Of a DNA stretch of 64,000 bases, positions 38,605 through 51,300 are shown in pieces (positions within the stretch are counted from its first letter, which is position 1; each line of letters begins with the position of its first letter). Below the pieces are notes generated by a model. That model was given only the letters and a program-made list of their open reading frames with translations. It did no database searches and was not told the origin of the DNA. Source of the stretch: Diphasiastrum complanatum (Eukaryota > Streptophyta > Lycopodiopsida > Lycopodiales > Lycopodiaceae); the NCBI GenBank assembly GCA_029204225.1, contig MU831839.1:37670-101669 (forward strand), in the 5' to 3' direction. The position numbers and the translations under genes are program-made.

Positions 38605-39135
38605 GAATCTATGGCAAACACTCTAGAAGCAAGTTTCTCAAATCACATTCCATCAAAACAAAGCATGTATTGGATCTTGTACATAGTGATCTTTGTGGTC
38701 CAATGCCAACTCCGTCCTTAGGAGATGCAATCTATTTTATTTCTTTCATTGATGATTTTTCTAGACGGTCTACAGTCATGTTCATTAAGCACAAATCTGA
38801 AGCCTTTGAATTCTTCAAGAGATTTAAGGCCATGGCTGAGACACAAATGTCTACAAAAGTGAAAGCACTCCAAACTGATGGCGGCGACGAATACCTTTAT
38901 TACAAGATGGCCGACTACATGGCTGAACATGGTTTTAGAAGACAGTTCACCACTTCCTATTCACCTCAACAGAATGGGATTGCATAAAGGAAGAACTGAA
39001 CTCTTCTCAACTCAGCCAGATCCATGCTACGTCAATCACATCTACTTGCGAAGTTCTGGGCAGAAGCTACTGCCACAACTTGTTACTTACAAAACAAATC
39101 CAGCACCAAAGCCGTCAACAACAAAACTCCTTAAT
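38605..39135 (+). pseudogene. Ty1/copia integrase core, inactivated
   Basis: Reads LDLVHSDLCGPMPTPSLGDA (first catalytic Asp), YFISFIDDFSRRSTVMFIKH, KALQTDGGDEYLYYKMADYM (second Asp; the usual NGGEY is altered) and FTTSYSPQQNGIA, then TAA exactly where the third catalytic residue (Glu of QNG.AE) belongs. The same frame goes on as RKN-stop-TLLNSARSMLRQSHLL and AKFWAEATATTCYLQNKSST. With the Glu lost and two stops it cannot catalyse integration. Confidence 0.88.
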
Positions 39136-39702
39136 GAGTCTGAGAGTCTCTTCAGTGTGAGAGTGTGTTGTTACAACGAGTAGTGCACATGTATTTATAT
39201 TGCTATAGGCCAGGTCTTTTGGCCTTTTGTTTACAGGTCCTTTGGCCTTTCAATTCTGTAACAGTAGATCTAATCGTTTACGACGGTTGATAATCAAATA
39301 AACGCTCTATTTCTAGGGCCCAATAGTTTCTGTTCGCGAATTATTCGCGACAGTGCATCTCTTCATCACAACTTTGTGTTTCACGAATTGTTCGTGACAC
39401 TGGTCTCTTAGCGACATCTTCGTGTTTTGTGAATGTTCGCTATAGATGACAATTTGAGCTTGAAGAAGAATCCAGAATATTTCGTGAATTGTTCGCGACA
39501 TCTGAGATTCGAACAAGAAACAAAATATTTCGCGACAAGAACTTGTTCGGGAATCTTTCGAGCTTCAACAAGAAACTACGAGCTTCTATAAGAAACTATT
39601 TCGTGAATCTTTTGCGAATATTTCGAGTTTCAAGCAAGATAAATTTCGCGAATCTTTCGAGGTTGATCACGAATAGAAATGTTTCGAGTTCGCGTTCGTT
39701 TC
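39136..39702 (-). mobile_element. Probable copia LTR region rich in TTCGCGAA-like motifs
   Basis: It lies between the + strand integrase fragment and the - strand RNase H fragment, at the place expected for the 3' LTR of the latter. Many variants of TTCGCGAA / TTCGTGAAT / TTTCGCGAC occur between 39,330 and 39,690. Borders are uncertain. Confidence 0.45.
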
Positions 39703-39719
39703 TCATCCTTTGTCAAGTA

Positions 39720-39994
39720 AACTGCGCACTTTGTTAGTAGAATCGAGATTTGTCTGATCAGGTGTTCTATAGCTCCCTCTCAAAGTGGGCAGTTGGATTA
39801 ACCCCAATCTTCTTCGCTGTTTCTCGAACAAAGCTTTACTGAGTGGCTTTGTAAAGATATCAGCTGTCATTTCCTCTGTAAGTATGAAAACTGTCTTCAA
39901 TATCTTCTTCTCGACTAAGTCCCGAATAACATGATACTTGATAGCTATGTGCTTCGTTTTTGAATGAAATACAAGATCTTTCGTAAGATAGATT

Positions 39995-39995
<1 letters not shown>
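39720..39995 (-). pseudogene. Ty1/copia RNase H C-terminal fragment
   Basis: The - strand reads AIYLTKDLVFHSKTKHIAIK, YHVIRDLVEKKI, then EEMTADIFTKPLSKALFEKQ and RRRLGLIQLP. This is the conserved end of copia pol (AI.L..NP..H.RTKHI.I..H..R, T..Q.ADI.TK.L....F...R..LG). It begins abruptly at the (CT)n tract, which lies where the upstream RNase H should be. Confidence 0.85.

Positions 39996-40066
<71 letters not shown>
39996..40066. repeat. (CT)n microsatellite at the copia breakpoint
   Basis: 71 bp of CT dinucleotides. Copia sequence lies on the left, unrelated AT-rich sequence on the right. Confidence 0.97.
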
Positions 40067-40070
<4 letters not shown>

Positions 40071-41640
40071 GCTCCTTGCAATCATGTCATCAAATCTGCT
40101 AATTTTCATAAAACCATTAAGCCTTTACGTTCAGACCGCTGAAATTCAAAACTCGGAATGCCAAGTGCTCAGTTTTTGTGAATTTGGAGGCATCTCAAGA
40201 GGTAAAATATGCATGTAAATTTAGAACCAATTCTTTTTTTATGCATTTATGTCATAATTTTCAAGTGGATACTAGTGTCCCTTGAAAAAAGCCTATCAGA
40301 TTTTTATTCACCTACTAATTTGTTTTGTAGGTTCTCATAACAACATACACGTTTGAGCACTTTTAGATTATGAGCCTATCAAATATTATTCTATAGGTTT
40401 AAATTTTCATATAAATTAGTAATTATTTTTTTGGCCTAAGATTCTAAAAATAATCAGTTTGGCTCTAGACTTTTATACATTCTTTCAGTGGCCCATAATA
40501 AAGTTTTAACAAAGTGCATGCCATTTTACTTCTTGTTAAATACAAAGATCATACAAGTATTTCTTATTCATTACTAAATTCTAATATATATCAAAATCTA
40601 CAAATTTAACATTCTGATATTGATTTTTGCATTATCATAATTTTCTGCATTTTCGAATTGTTGTTAGTTTTTTTTAAATCTTGCCTTCTAAATCCTGCAT
40701 TTGCTTGCTGGCAAAATAATACAAATTTACATTAATAAATCATTTTGTTGACTTTTTTTGCATTTCAAAAAAGTTGTCAATTTTTTAAAGTCACTTTTTT
40801 TGTGAATTTTTTACGAAGCTAGTTTTTGGTAAAAGATGCTAGTTTCATTCCTATACTTTGCCGGCTTTCTTGAACATTGACCCAAAGTTGAAATATATTG
40901 AAATCCTAATGAAAAAGGATAAATGCCTTGTAAAGCTTTGTATAAAAATTTGAAGTGTCTTCAATTTTTTTTTGAGCCTATTCCTTATGATTCTGTAGGC
41001 TTTTGGCCCATGAGTTGCTAAAAAGCCTACAATTTTTTTTTTTTAATATGTTTTATGGTAGGTTGAAAAAGAAGTTTTCTGCAAGCACTAGACACTTGTG
41101 ATGGAATGTGTGCGTGGATAGCCAATGATGGGTAGCCACATTCACACATACGAAATGCGCATGTGCTATTCCACATGCAAATTCTTTCAAAAAAGAATTG
41201 AAAAAATGTAGATTTTTGTTTTTAGAAAATGAAAAAACCAAAAATTAGAAATGTGCAAAAGGATCGCAAAAAAAATCTTAAAAAAACGCAAAACACAAAT
41301 CCAAAAAAAACGCAAAAAAAAATGTGCAAAAAGAAATACGGAAAACAAACCCTTTACATGTGTCATTACGCAAGAAAGGTTTGCTACCCGAAGTTGCATA
41401 TTAGCATGGGAGGGAAAGTAACTCCCGCTTCCCGTGAGTTGGCTGTGCAACATGTGGCCCCACTACTCGAATGATATGATTTGTGGGTGGAATTGGATTT
41501 GTTTGGGCACTCTAGCAACGATTTTGGTAGCATCCAAACCACCATCAACACCCCCACACATTGTGGGACCTTAGTTCATTTCAATATATAACCATTGTGA
41601 CCATTTCTTTAGGAAACTTATGGGATAATGTAAAAATGGC
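40067..41640. other. AT-rich intergenic stretch
   Basis: No gene is recognised. Near 41,098-41,175 GGAATGTGTGCGTGGATAGCC and GGTAGCCACATTCACACATA are partly inverted copies. An A-rich block with repeated AAAAAACGCAAAA phrases spans about 41,255-41,345. Confidence 0.5.
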
Positions 41641-41735
41641 ACGTGACATGCAATGCAAATAATGTGAACCAGACGGGCAGGAGGGGCTGGGCAGCAGCTG
41701 AGTGACAATAAGAGAGGAGGGTCCCTGCCCTCACG

Positions 41736-41888
41736 GTTTAGGGTCACTGAGGCCCAGAAGCCTCATTCATCTCTCACTCACACTTTGCTGCTCGAATAAA
41801 TCATAAAACGTGCATGCGATCTCTCTCTCTCTCTCTCTCCGCCATCTCTCTCTCCTTAACCCGCCATAGAACGTCTCCCCCCCTCTCT

Positions 41889-41930
<42 letters not shown>

Positions 41931-42178
41931 CCCCACACGCCATAGACTTCCCTGCTCTCTCTCTGCTCCACCCGCCGTCCCATTCACTCTCTCTCTCTTA
42001 CCTCCTTCACGCGCCATCTCTCTCTCCACCTCACTCACCGTGCTCCTCCTCTCCTCAGTTTTTGGAAACTTCAGTCGCATATTTCCAGAAACTTTTTTGT
42101 TTTAGTGGCATGAGAGAAAGAAGTTTCTAAAAAAAATTGGTTGCTTTTTCTTGTGCAAAAATCTAAACCCTAACCCTA
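41736..42178 (+). promoter_or_regulatory. Candidate promoter and 5' leader of the RRP15-like gene: telobox and site II motifs
   Basis: GGTTTAGGGT (about 41,736-41,745) and AAACCCTAACCCTAA (about 42,165-42,179) are teloboxes. GGCCCA at 41,751-41,756 is a site II element (TGGGCC on the other strand). In plants these two motifs together mark promoters of ribosomal-protein and ribosome-biogenesis genes, which fits the downstream gene. C/T-rich and CA repeats (41,820-42,050) may lie in the 5' leader. No transcript start can be fixed from sequence alone. Confidence 0.5.
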
Positions 42179-42354
42179 ATTTCGACGTGGTCCAATCAAA
42201 TTGCAACATTGTGGTTGTATTGCGCTTGGTATTGGTAGCATCCATCTCTTGTTTGTTGTGCTTGCTGGAAATCTGCGGCGAGTCAGTCAGTCCAGTCAGT
42301 CTTCCCTTCTAAATTTCGGGTTCTTCTCGGTGTTTGTGTGTGCAAAAAGGCATC

Positions 42355-45300
42355 ATGGTAAGCATGATGTCGTTGCTTCTCTCATGTTTGCTTTTATAAT
42401 GGGATCAAATGCCAGTGCTGACATCAAAGCACAGAGTTGACAGTTTCCAGGCTGGATTTAGTATTACAAATTCTGAGTGTTACAGTTCATATAGCTTAGT
42501 GTATGTAGCTTAGTGTGTGACGGGGAAGTTGAAGATTGATGGCTATGTCATCTCTTTTGAATCCTCCTAGGTGGATCCTGTCAGTTTGAATGGGGCTATA
42601 TGCGGTATTGTTTTCAAGAGCTAGTCATTAACGTATTTTTTGTTTTGTTTAGTGCAGTGAATCAACTGCTAGTATTACCTGCATGTATTTTCACTGTAAA
42701 GGAATCGAGGTCTAATTTGTGCAACTGACGACCAAATGATGCACTGTTTGTAATTCGTTTGATTTCAGCTCTCTCAGAAGAGTATCTTTATAAAGTAAAA
42801 GCTGGCTAAGAAGCAGAACCAAAATAGGCTTTTGCCATGTACCTCTACACAATAAGTATAGGGTTAGGTGTAACCACGAACTACATTCACAGCCATGTCT
42901 ACAGGTAACTGCTGAAAGCTTTAAAGTTGGTGAGGTGGTAGATGACATAGATTTGAGTTGAGAAGGCATATTGCTTAAACCCAAACCTTACACTTACATT
43001 GAAATAAGCCCAAGTATTTGCATTGTTGTTGCTTAACACCCTTTACTTTTTTGTTGACAACCCGAATTCTTGGGTTTATGTCAAATTTGAGTGTATGGTT
43101 TAGGGTTTAAGCAATATGCCTTCTAACCACATCCTTTTTATTTCTTGCCTCACCACATTTGAAGCTTTTGGAAGTTAACCACTATCTGAGTGTAGATATG
43201 GCTGTGAATGTAGTTGGTGAGAGCTAACCCTAAACCTAGTGTGTAGAGAGTAAAGTAGTGAAGTGGTAGGTAAGAGCACAGATCAGAGAACTGTAAATTC
43301 TGACGCAGGAGATGTGCAGAAAGAAGTTCATGAAGAGGATGGGGAGGCGATGCAATCGGAAGATGAAAGTGAGCACGATGGTTATTTGGCTGAGGAAGAG
43401 GAGGATGATGAAGATGCTAATGACAGTGAGGGTGATGATGCAAATGGGGACACGGGAGTTCACAATGGAGGCTTGCCCAGTGCTTTTGGGCGAGCGTTTG
43501 GAAAGATAATGAAGAAGCCGATTCCAACTCACGATACTATGGTTAGCTTCCAACTAATGAATCCACGTTTCACTTTTCTATTCCATTGCACATCATTTTG
43601 TTCTAGCATTGTTGGATGGCATGTTCACAATGTCTTGTTGTATGTAGTATGTGGTGTTTGCTCTCTTCAAGGTTAACGTGATTTATCAGGCCAATGTGCC
43701 ATTTGCAACCAATATTTACCATTATATATATATTCTTTAATATACTAGAAAACCAACTTGCAATGCTGATCCTTTCTTGTTGTTAGTTAATCGTATTTCA
43801 TGTTTTACATTTACTATATTATGAGATCAAAGGGAGATATCATTGTTTTGTCAATCACACTCTACACATTGATATCATATGACATGATGCTGTGTAGCTC
43901 TAATGATATGAGAGATGCTTTACATGTAGAGGGATTTATGTCACAATACCCACTCTATTATGTGGGAATCTCAACTTCCCATTACATCCTATTTTTCCTT
44001 ATGTGTTCCTTCACTAGGTATAAAGTGAGAATCCTCAAAGGATGAGGCAATGATTCCTTTTGGACATCAAGACCAAAGAGAGTGTTGCTAGCAACAATAG
44101 AGATCTTTTTCAAGATATGTGAACTTGATTGCTACATTGCAAATAGTCACTTTATTATAGACTTGTTCTGTGGGCATTGGGAGCTCTCTTATATGAACTC
44201 CTTAGTAGTTTTTGGTTGGCTGGTTACTACTTGCTAGCATTCTACGAAGGACACGATTCTTAGATTTATCTGAATGAACCCAAGAATGCATAACAAGGCA
44301 ACAACCGCTTCTCTCCAGCCCAACGAGGCAAAATTAGCAAAACTATACAGTCTAAATGGGTGGGCAGCCGTCTGTTTCCCATCGTTGCCTTCCTTTCCAT
44401 TGCAGGTAGTTATAGTTTGAAGATTTATTGCTTTTTGAGTAGACTACATAGTACAATGATGGATTGCATTCCCAAATTTGAGGATCATTGAAAATTAGAA
44501 TGCAGTCCTATAGTCTTCATTTGCGCTATTTGAAGTGTCTGTATCTCTTTTGGTTTTACCTTTGGTAGTTCAGCGTATGGTATGTTTAAGATGATTAATA
44601 ACAGAGCTAAGGAGCCCGCTTTGTTTCTAGTATTTTCTTTGGTTCGGTAACTCGTCTACATATTATGATCCTTGTTTTTATTTATTTAATTTAATTTATT
44701 ATTTTGTTTTCAATTAAAATTTCAAAATTTCAAATTTCAAATTTAGAGTTTCTTTTTATCTGAATTATTATCATTATTATTATTATTTTCTTCTTAATGA
44801 TTGTCTTTTGCTTCTTAGTGAACACTGGGTCTACCCAAGAGAATCCGGATTCTTTCGAAACCTAGTTAGCAACTTATGCTTGGGTACTGATGAGACATAA
44901 GCAATGCTGTTTGGCTAAGATTTTTTGTTTATAGAATTTCATATTATTTTTTAGACTTAGATCCTTTGACTTTTTGAGTTTCTCGTATATTGTTTCTAAG
45001 CTTTACCTTATTTCATCATTGACTTCTCTATATAAATTTGTGAAATTGGATATATTCTAATTTTACAAATAGATATGTCTGTATCACGTGCATTTATTTT
45101 TTGGTTGACACTTGATTCAAGTCATCTCTACAGATGTTCACGTGCTGAATGACCCCTTGAGTCCACAAACCAAGATGTAGATTCATCTTGATCTTCTATG
45201 ATGGTTGCAAGTAGAAAGTTTAGAGCTGGATTACAAAAGAAAAACTTTGGTACTAGAGCTCTCTTGATAGCATTGTCGATATGCAGTGTCATTGGCTTAA

Positions 45301-48300
45301 ATTTGTAAGCCATTTATTTATAAAGCTTTTTATTAGTTCTGTCTTTTAAATTCCTCTTTGCAAGGAGGTTTTAGTAACAGACTAAATAATTCAACTGCTT
45401 GACTTATGCACAAAACTCATCCCAAACCTCTACTCTTCAAGAGATGTGAGTGTCAAGTTGAATCAAGACTCGAGAGATCAAATGTATTCTATGTAGTATG
45501 TAGGCTTTTATTTGGTATGGAGTCCTCGTTTACCTTTCTCTTAACCAGAGATTTCTAGGAAGATGTCACTCAAGCCACCACTTTAAGGTGCTAGTAGGAC
45601 TACAGATGTGGCACATGGGACCATCGATAGCATAATTACTCTGATGAGCCCTCTAGCATCTGAAATCCATATAAGGGGCACAATCTTGAGATACAATAGC
45701 TAAGGTTCTTGTTGGTGCCTCCCCTCCACAATGTGAAAGGTATGTTCTTTGTATTCTCTTCACTCAATGAAGTGTTCTCTCCTTGATGTTGTCTTTCCTA
45801 GGATTTGGTGATGTGCCCTATCCTTTTATGATGTGTGTTTATGTAATTCCTTTTGCTTTGTGAAGAACTTGATTGTCACAGAATCAAAATTCTAGAGTAG
45901 CATGCTTTTGTGAATTTTCTACATTGTATGAGAGTTGTGTATTAGCGTGCCCAAAAGTTCCATGAATTAATAATTTGTAGTTTTAACATTTTTTTCTATG
46001 CAGGGTCCTGTATTGGCTGCACAGAAGCATCTTATTGCAAAAAAATTGGAAGAGGAGTCTAATAGCCAACAAGTAAAAAGTCAAAGCAGGAAACAGAAAC
46101 GTGCTGTAAGTTTGTAACCAAAACATATTGAATCGGTTTGTTTACTGTTAATGGATGGTCCTATTCTTGAGTATGTAGTGGTTTTTTATGCAAACCTTTA
46201 AGCTTGACATGGAGCTACTAAAGGTGTGTTGGTTAGCTCGTTTTTTACATGTTTTACACTGAAGGAGTGATGATCTATGAAACAATAAAGCTTTAGAAAT
46301 TCAACACGTTCGAAGTTGGAAACGTTTCATATGTGATTCTAAGGTTTTGTTAGGTGCTTATCATTTAAAAGGTTAAATACATTTAAAAATGTGCATGGAT
46401 GAATATAGAGATGCAACAATAAACCATAATTTGTAAGAGAACAAGAAAAGCTAATCTTTTTGATGTAGCAAGACTTATATTTGTTTGATAATGGACTTTA
46501 ACAACTATTATCAACAACTTGCACCGGATATTTGATTGGGAAAATAGAGATGGAACTGCAATATTTTAGTCTAGTTGCGATAGCTTTGAAAGTAAGAATC
46601 CATGCTTTATCAATCAAAACCTTGATCTTTTTAACATCTAATATTTAAAACAAATAGGACTTATATGTGACATTCACAAAAGCCAATAATGGTGAATGAA
46701 TGCTCAATCGCGTGGTTGTAGAGAAAGAAAAGAAAAGAATTTTTGTGATTTCCATTGACATATGCTATAAAGTTTTGGTCTAAGAACCTTCATGCATCTT
46801 CTTTGTCTCTTTGATTTTTGCTTAAGAATATGGGAAAAGTCAAAGATGATTTCCTTAGTTTTGATTTTAGCCATGATCAATGTAGCAGTAGACTTTTGAA
46901 ACTCAAATGTTTCAAACAAGCTTGAAAATTGAATCTCTTTGTGTGCACATACATATTTTCAAGTGCTCATCTTATTTGAGAGGTTAAATGCATTATAAAA
47001 TTGGATGGATATCAAATAGACAGAGCATGTAATTATAATGTATAAGTGAATTATAGAAGCCTATATTTTTCATATAGCAATCAAACATTTCGTGATCGCT
47101 GTAACTCATCAATAGTCACCGACAAACTTGCAACAAATACTTGGTGAGAAGTGTTCAACTGAAAACGTAGGGCTGTGCCCACCTATAGTTGGTGTACCAT
47201 TCGTAGAACCTGAATAGTGCTAACTGCATTTTAGGTCCCATTTACAATTAGTTAGTGTACTTAATGGGTGTAGTAATGGAATTACTAACGGAATTCAGGC
47301 CCCATTGGTTTTCTATTGAAGGCACCGTTAAAGACTTTCAAGATAAGAAAGCAAGGTGAAAAATCTATGGCACACTATATACCTTGGCTTAGCAAGATGC
47401 GCATGCCCCATCTGTTTACTAAAGGACTTCATAAGGTCTTCGTAAATCTGTGAGCTAAATACACTGCAGTCTGCAGCCAATGGCCATTGGCAATTTCATT
47501 TTTAGCTAAATGAAATTTGTCAACATTGATTGTGTGTGGGGCCACCATCTGCCTTAGTTAGGCTAATGGGTGCCTAACCAAGCCCCTCCTAACTATCGGT
47601 GAAGCGCACACATGCCTCCCTCCCAAAAAAAAAAAAAAAGGAAAAAGAAAAAAAAGAATTCCATGTAGACTTAAATCTCAGTTACATGTATTAGGAGTTG
47701 AGGTTTTAGCCATAGTTGCACAGAATCGTGTTTCTGGGAGGAGGCATTTCGGAAACCGCGTTTCTGAGAAATGCGTTTCTCCTCCCAAAACAGTATATTA
47801 AAAAATTGTGCACCTCTTCACGGCCAGAATCGCGCCAGCCGTGGAGGAGGTAAATTTTTTTGTTTTGAGCTTCGGGTGTCCGATCGAGGCGTGTGCATAG
47901 TCGGAAGGCATCTACTCGGCGATACGGAGATGGTGTGCACGGTGCCAGGGGGATCTGAGCTTCGCGCAGATCGAAATGATCAGTTTTCGATTTTTGGTAA
48001 GTGTAGGCTTGTTTTTTGCAAGTGTTGACATTGAGCTGTAGGCATCCAAATCAAGCGTAGTTTGGCTCTAGACCACCTTTCTTCATGCCCACGGTGATTC
48101 CTACGGGGTCAGTTTCAACCATTACGGCACGCCTTGCGAGATTTGAACACCACAATCCAAATGCTTGTTTTTTTTTGCCATTTTCAGAAAATGACTTGTG
48201 GGCAACCGATTCAGGTGATGTCTGAGCCTAGAATGCATTCCCACATGCCTGCAAAGACTCCTGTGACCTCCGTTTTGCCCGTCTATGTCTGTACCACAAA

Positions 48301-51300
48301 TCTCAATTTTCATGCCCTAATTCCATGTTTTTTAGGGTTTAGGGTTAGAGCATCGTGCAAGCATCCATCAGTAGCGTGGTTTAGGCCTGCACTGGACTCC
48401 TTTACAACTGCAAGGACTCCCATGCTAGCGTCAGTCGCCTGTTTTTGCTCACACTGGAATTATTCTATCCCTCGCCCTGTCTCGTGTGTTTTTTGGCACT
48501 TGCTATGATCTTACTAGAATCAATGTGATGCGTGCTCGGATGTGTTCAGCTCTGTTTTAGGCTGGTAATGTTTTTCAATGCAGTGTGTTTTCTTCTACTG
48601 AACGGTTGTCTGCTTGTTTTTGTTTGTAGGTTTGATCTCGTGTTGACACGATGCCGGTGCAGGGCCGAGGCCTTTGGGGCGAGGTTGAGCTTACTGAGGG
48701 GGATGTGGCTACACCATGGCACGGGAGTCCGTAGATGGAGATGCTTGCATTGTGGTGGTCTCTTCACAGGATCACTTACCAGGGTTAGGGCTCACTTACT
48801 GAGGGTCAGAGGGCCGGGTGGGTGGGCATTGGGCATATCTGATTGCCCCAGGATTTCCGATGAGGAGAGAGAGAGAGGTTGTCTATTATGTACGGGCACA
48901 GTGGTGCATTACAGGTTTCCGAACAGGGACAGGGATTGGGAGTGAGGGCAGGAGCAGCTGCAGGTTCACAGGCAGGGCTCACAGGTATGCAGGCACGGCC
49001 TACTACGGGTGCAGAGCCTAGTACAACACGTTTTGGGCATGGTTTAGGTGCAGTGCATGGTCCAGGTGGGGCCACTCCAGTTCCACCCGCAATAGCAGGG
49101 CTTACTTCAGAGGGGAGAGCGTCACATGAGCAGGTTGGATCAGCGACAACGGATCCTTCTCGTCCCTCCTCTTCTTCGGCAGTAGATGCAGCACATGGTT
49201 TGACAGGTCCTCCCAGAGAGAGTGACACACCCACAGATCAGCCATCCGGTTCACATGTTAGATCACGAGCGCCATGTGCACAACAGAGAGAGGTGAGGCC
49301 CAGACAGCAGACCCTTGATCGATGCAGGCAGTAGGCCCGATGCACTCGACTTGCTGGCCAGTTCTTTTACGAGTGCGGCATTTCCTTTGCTGTTGTTGAC
49401 ACCTGGGAGTTTTGCGCACAGATGGCAGCCGTGGATGCTACATGGACGCCTCCCAGACGAGAGGCATTGCGAGGCAGGATGCTTCGTCAGGAGGAGGAGA
49501 CCATCACGCGGGAGTTGAGTTCCATTCTCTCAGCTTGGCAGATGTAAGTACTTTGTTTCCATAAGCCCATTGCATGCGTTTAGGGTTGACTCGTGGCGCA
49601 ATTTTTGCATTTGGCTAATGGGTGTTTTGTGGTAGGTATGGATGCACGATATTGAGTAATGGCTAGACCGACGTTCGTTGGCGATCCGTCATCAATGTCT
49701 TGGTTTCTTGCTCGCTTGGCACAATATTCCTACGTGGCGTGGATGCCACTCGAGGTGGTGACGCCATCATCACAGCCGATTTCATATGGGAGGTTATTAG
49801 AGATGTTACTGCTGACATTGGGGTGGAGCATGTGGTTCAGGTTGTCACGGACAACGCTTCGAACTGCAAGCAGATGGGAGAGATTATGACGAGGGAGCAC
49901 CCCACCATTGTGTGGACACCCTGTGCTGCGCATTGCATAGACTTGCACATCCATGACCTGTGTGCACTTCCATGGATCAGAGAGGTATTGGTTTCTCCAT
50001 TTGCCTATGCTATTCTTTTTTGATTGACGCTTGCTCCATGTTGCTAAACACATCTCAATTACTGTCTAAATTTTTTACTGGATGTCTGTGTTGCAGGTCA
50101 CTTCTACGGCCATGCGCCTGGTCACTTTTGTTACCAGGAAGAGGCGTGTGCTGGCCTATTCCGCACCTTCTCGCACCTAAACCTGAAGAAGCCATTACCC
50201 ACACGCTTTGCCTTTTACTTCTTGGTGCTAGAGCGATTAGTTGTAGTGAAGGACGCATTGCAGCGGATGGTTTCCAGCGAGTCCTTCCGAGAGTTCATGG
50301 ACGTCCCACATGCGGCGTTTATCTGGTCCACTGTGTTTGGTGAGCAGTTCTGGACAGATGCTGAGGAGATTACTGGGGTCCTTCTACCCATTTTCAGAGT
50401 GCTGCGCCTGGTAGACCGTGAGGGGAGCACTCTCGGCCTCATTTACAAGTTCATGGACCGCATTGGCGAGGGGATTCTGACGTCAGCTTTGGACGAGCAT
50501 AGGTATGACTCTTCAGTGTCTAGTTTGTTGTTTCTCACTCAAGTCTGATTCGTTTCTTTTATGCTATGGTAGCTATGGTTACATGATTGTTGTAATTTGT
50601 CTGCTGCAAGAGGCGCGAGATCTCACGTATCTCGGAGGCCAGATGGGACTACTTCCACCGACCCATCCACGCCGTAGCCCACATATTGCACCCCTTGTGG
50701 CGTGAGACTCGGGATCGGGACGATTGGGAGCTGCACTGAGGATGGGTGGAGTACACGGAGCGCGTATGGCCTGGACCAGGTACGTGTGATAAATTTGATT
50801 GGTAGGCTAAGTACTGCAGTAGTGACTGTAGTGTGCTCATTGCTAGTGTGTGAATTCAAGAGGACTTACACGAGCCATGTTTTTTCTTCTGCCAACAGGT
50901 CTGATGCTCACTAACATTGCATACCAGCTGTTGATCTTTGAGCGCTACCAGTTTCCTTTCGATGGAGAGCAGAGTCGGCGGAGGGAGGATATGTTGAGGC
51001 CTGTTTCATGGTGGGGCTACCATGGGCGCGGCACAGGTGACCTGCGACGACTGGCCGAGAGAGTCCTTGCACAGGACTGTTCAGCAGGAGCTTGTGAGCG
51101 GAATTGGAGCACCTGGGCCTTGTATCACACGCAGAAGAGGAACAGGTTGTCCATCGAGCAGTGTAGGCGATTGGTGTTTGTGAACACCAACGGCCGTATG
51201 TTGAGGCGCACACGAGGAGGGGGACAGATGCTCGAGGTGAGTCACATCATCAACCCCTATTTCTTGCTATGCTTTGATGAACTGAATTGCTTTTGAATTA

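Noticed and set aside
43263-43286. Using the GTG at 43,263 as an RRP15 start
   Set aside because: Plant nuclear genes start at ATG; acceptors at 43,287 or 43,320 join in phase to an upstream ATG.
45128-45313. Possible copia protease fragment (STSWFVDSRG)
   Set aside because: The key DSG triad reads DSR, the flanking motif does not fit, and no other copia motif lies nearby.
49700-50023. Separate genes called from individual frames of the hAT transposase
   Set aside because: They are exons of one transposase joined by GT-AG introns and disturbed by stops and frameshifts.
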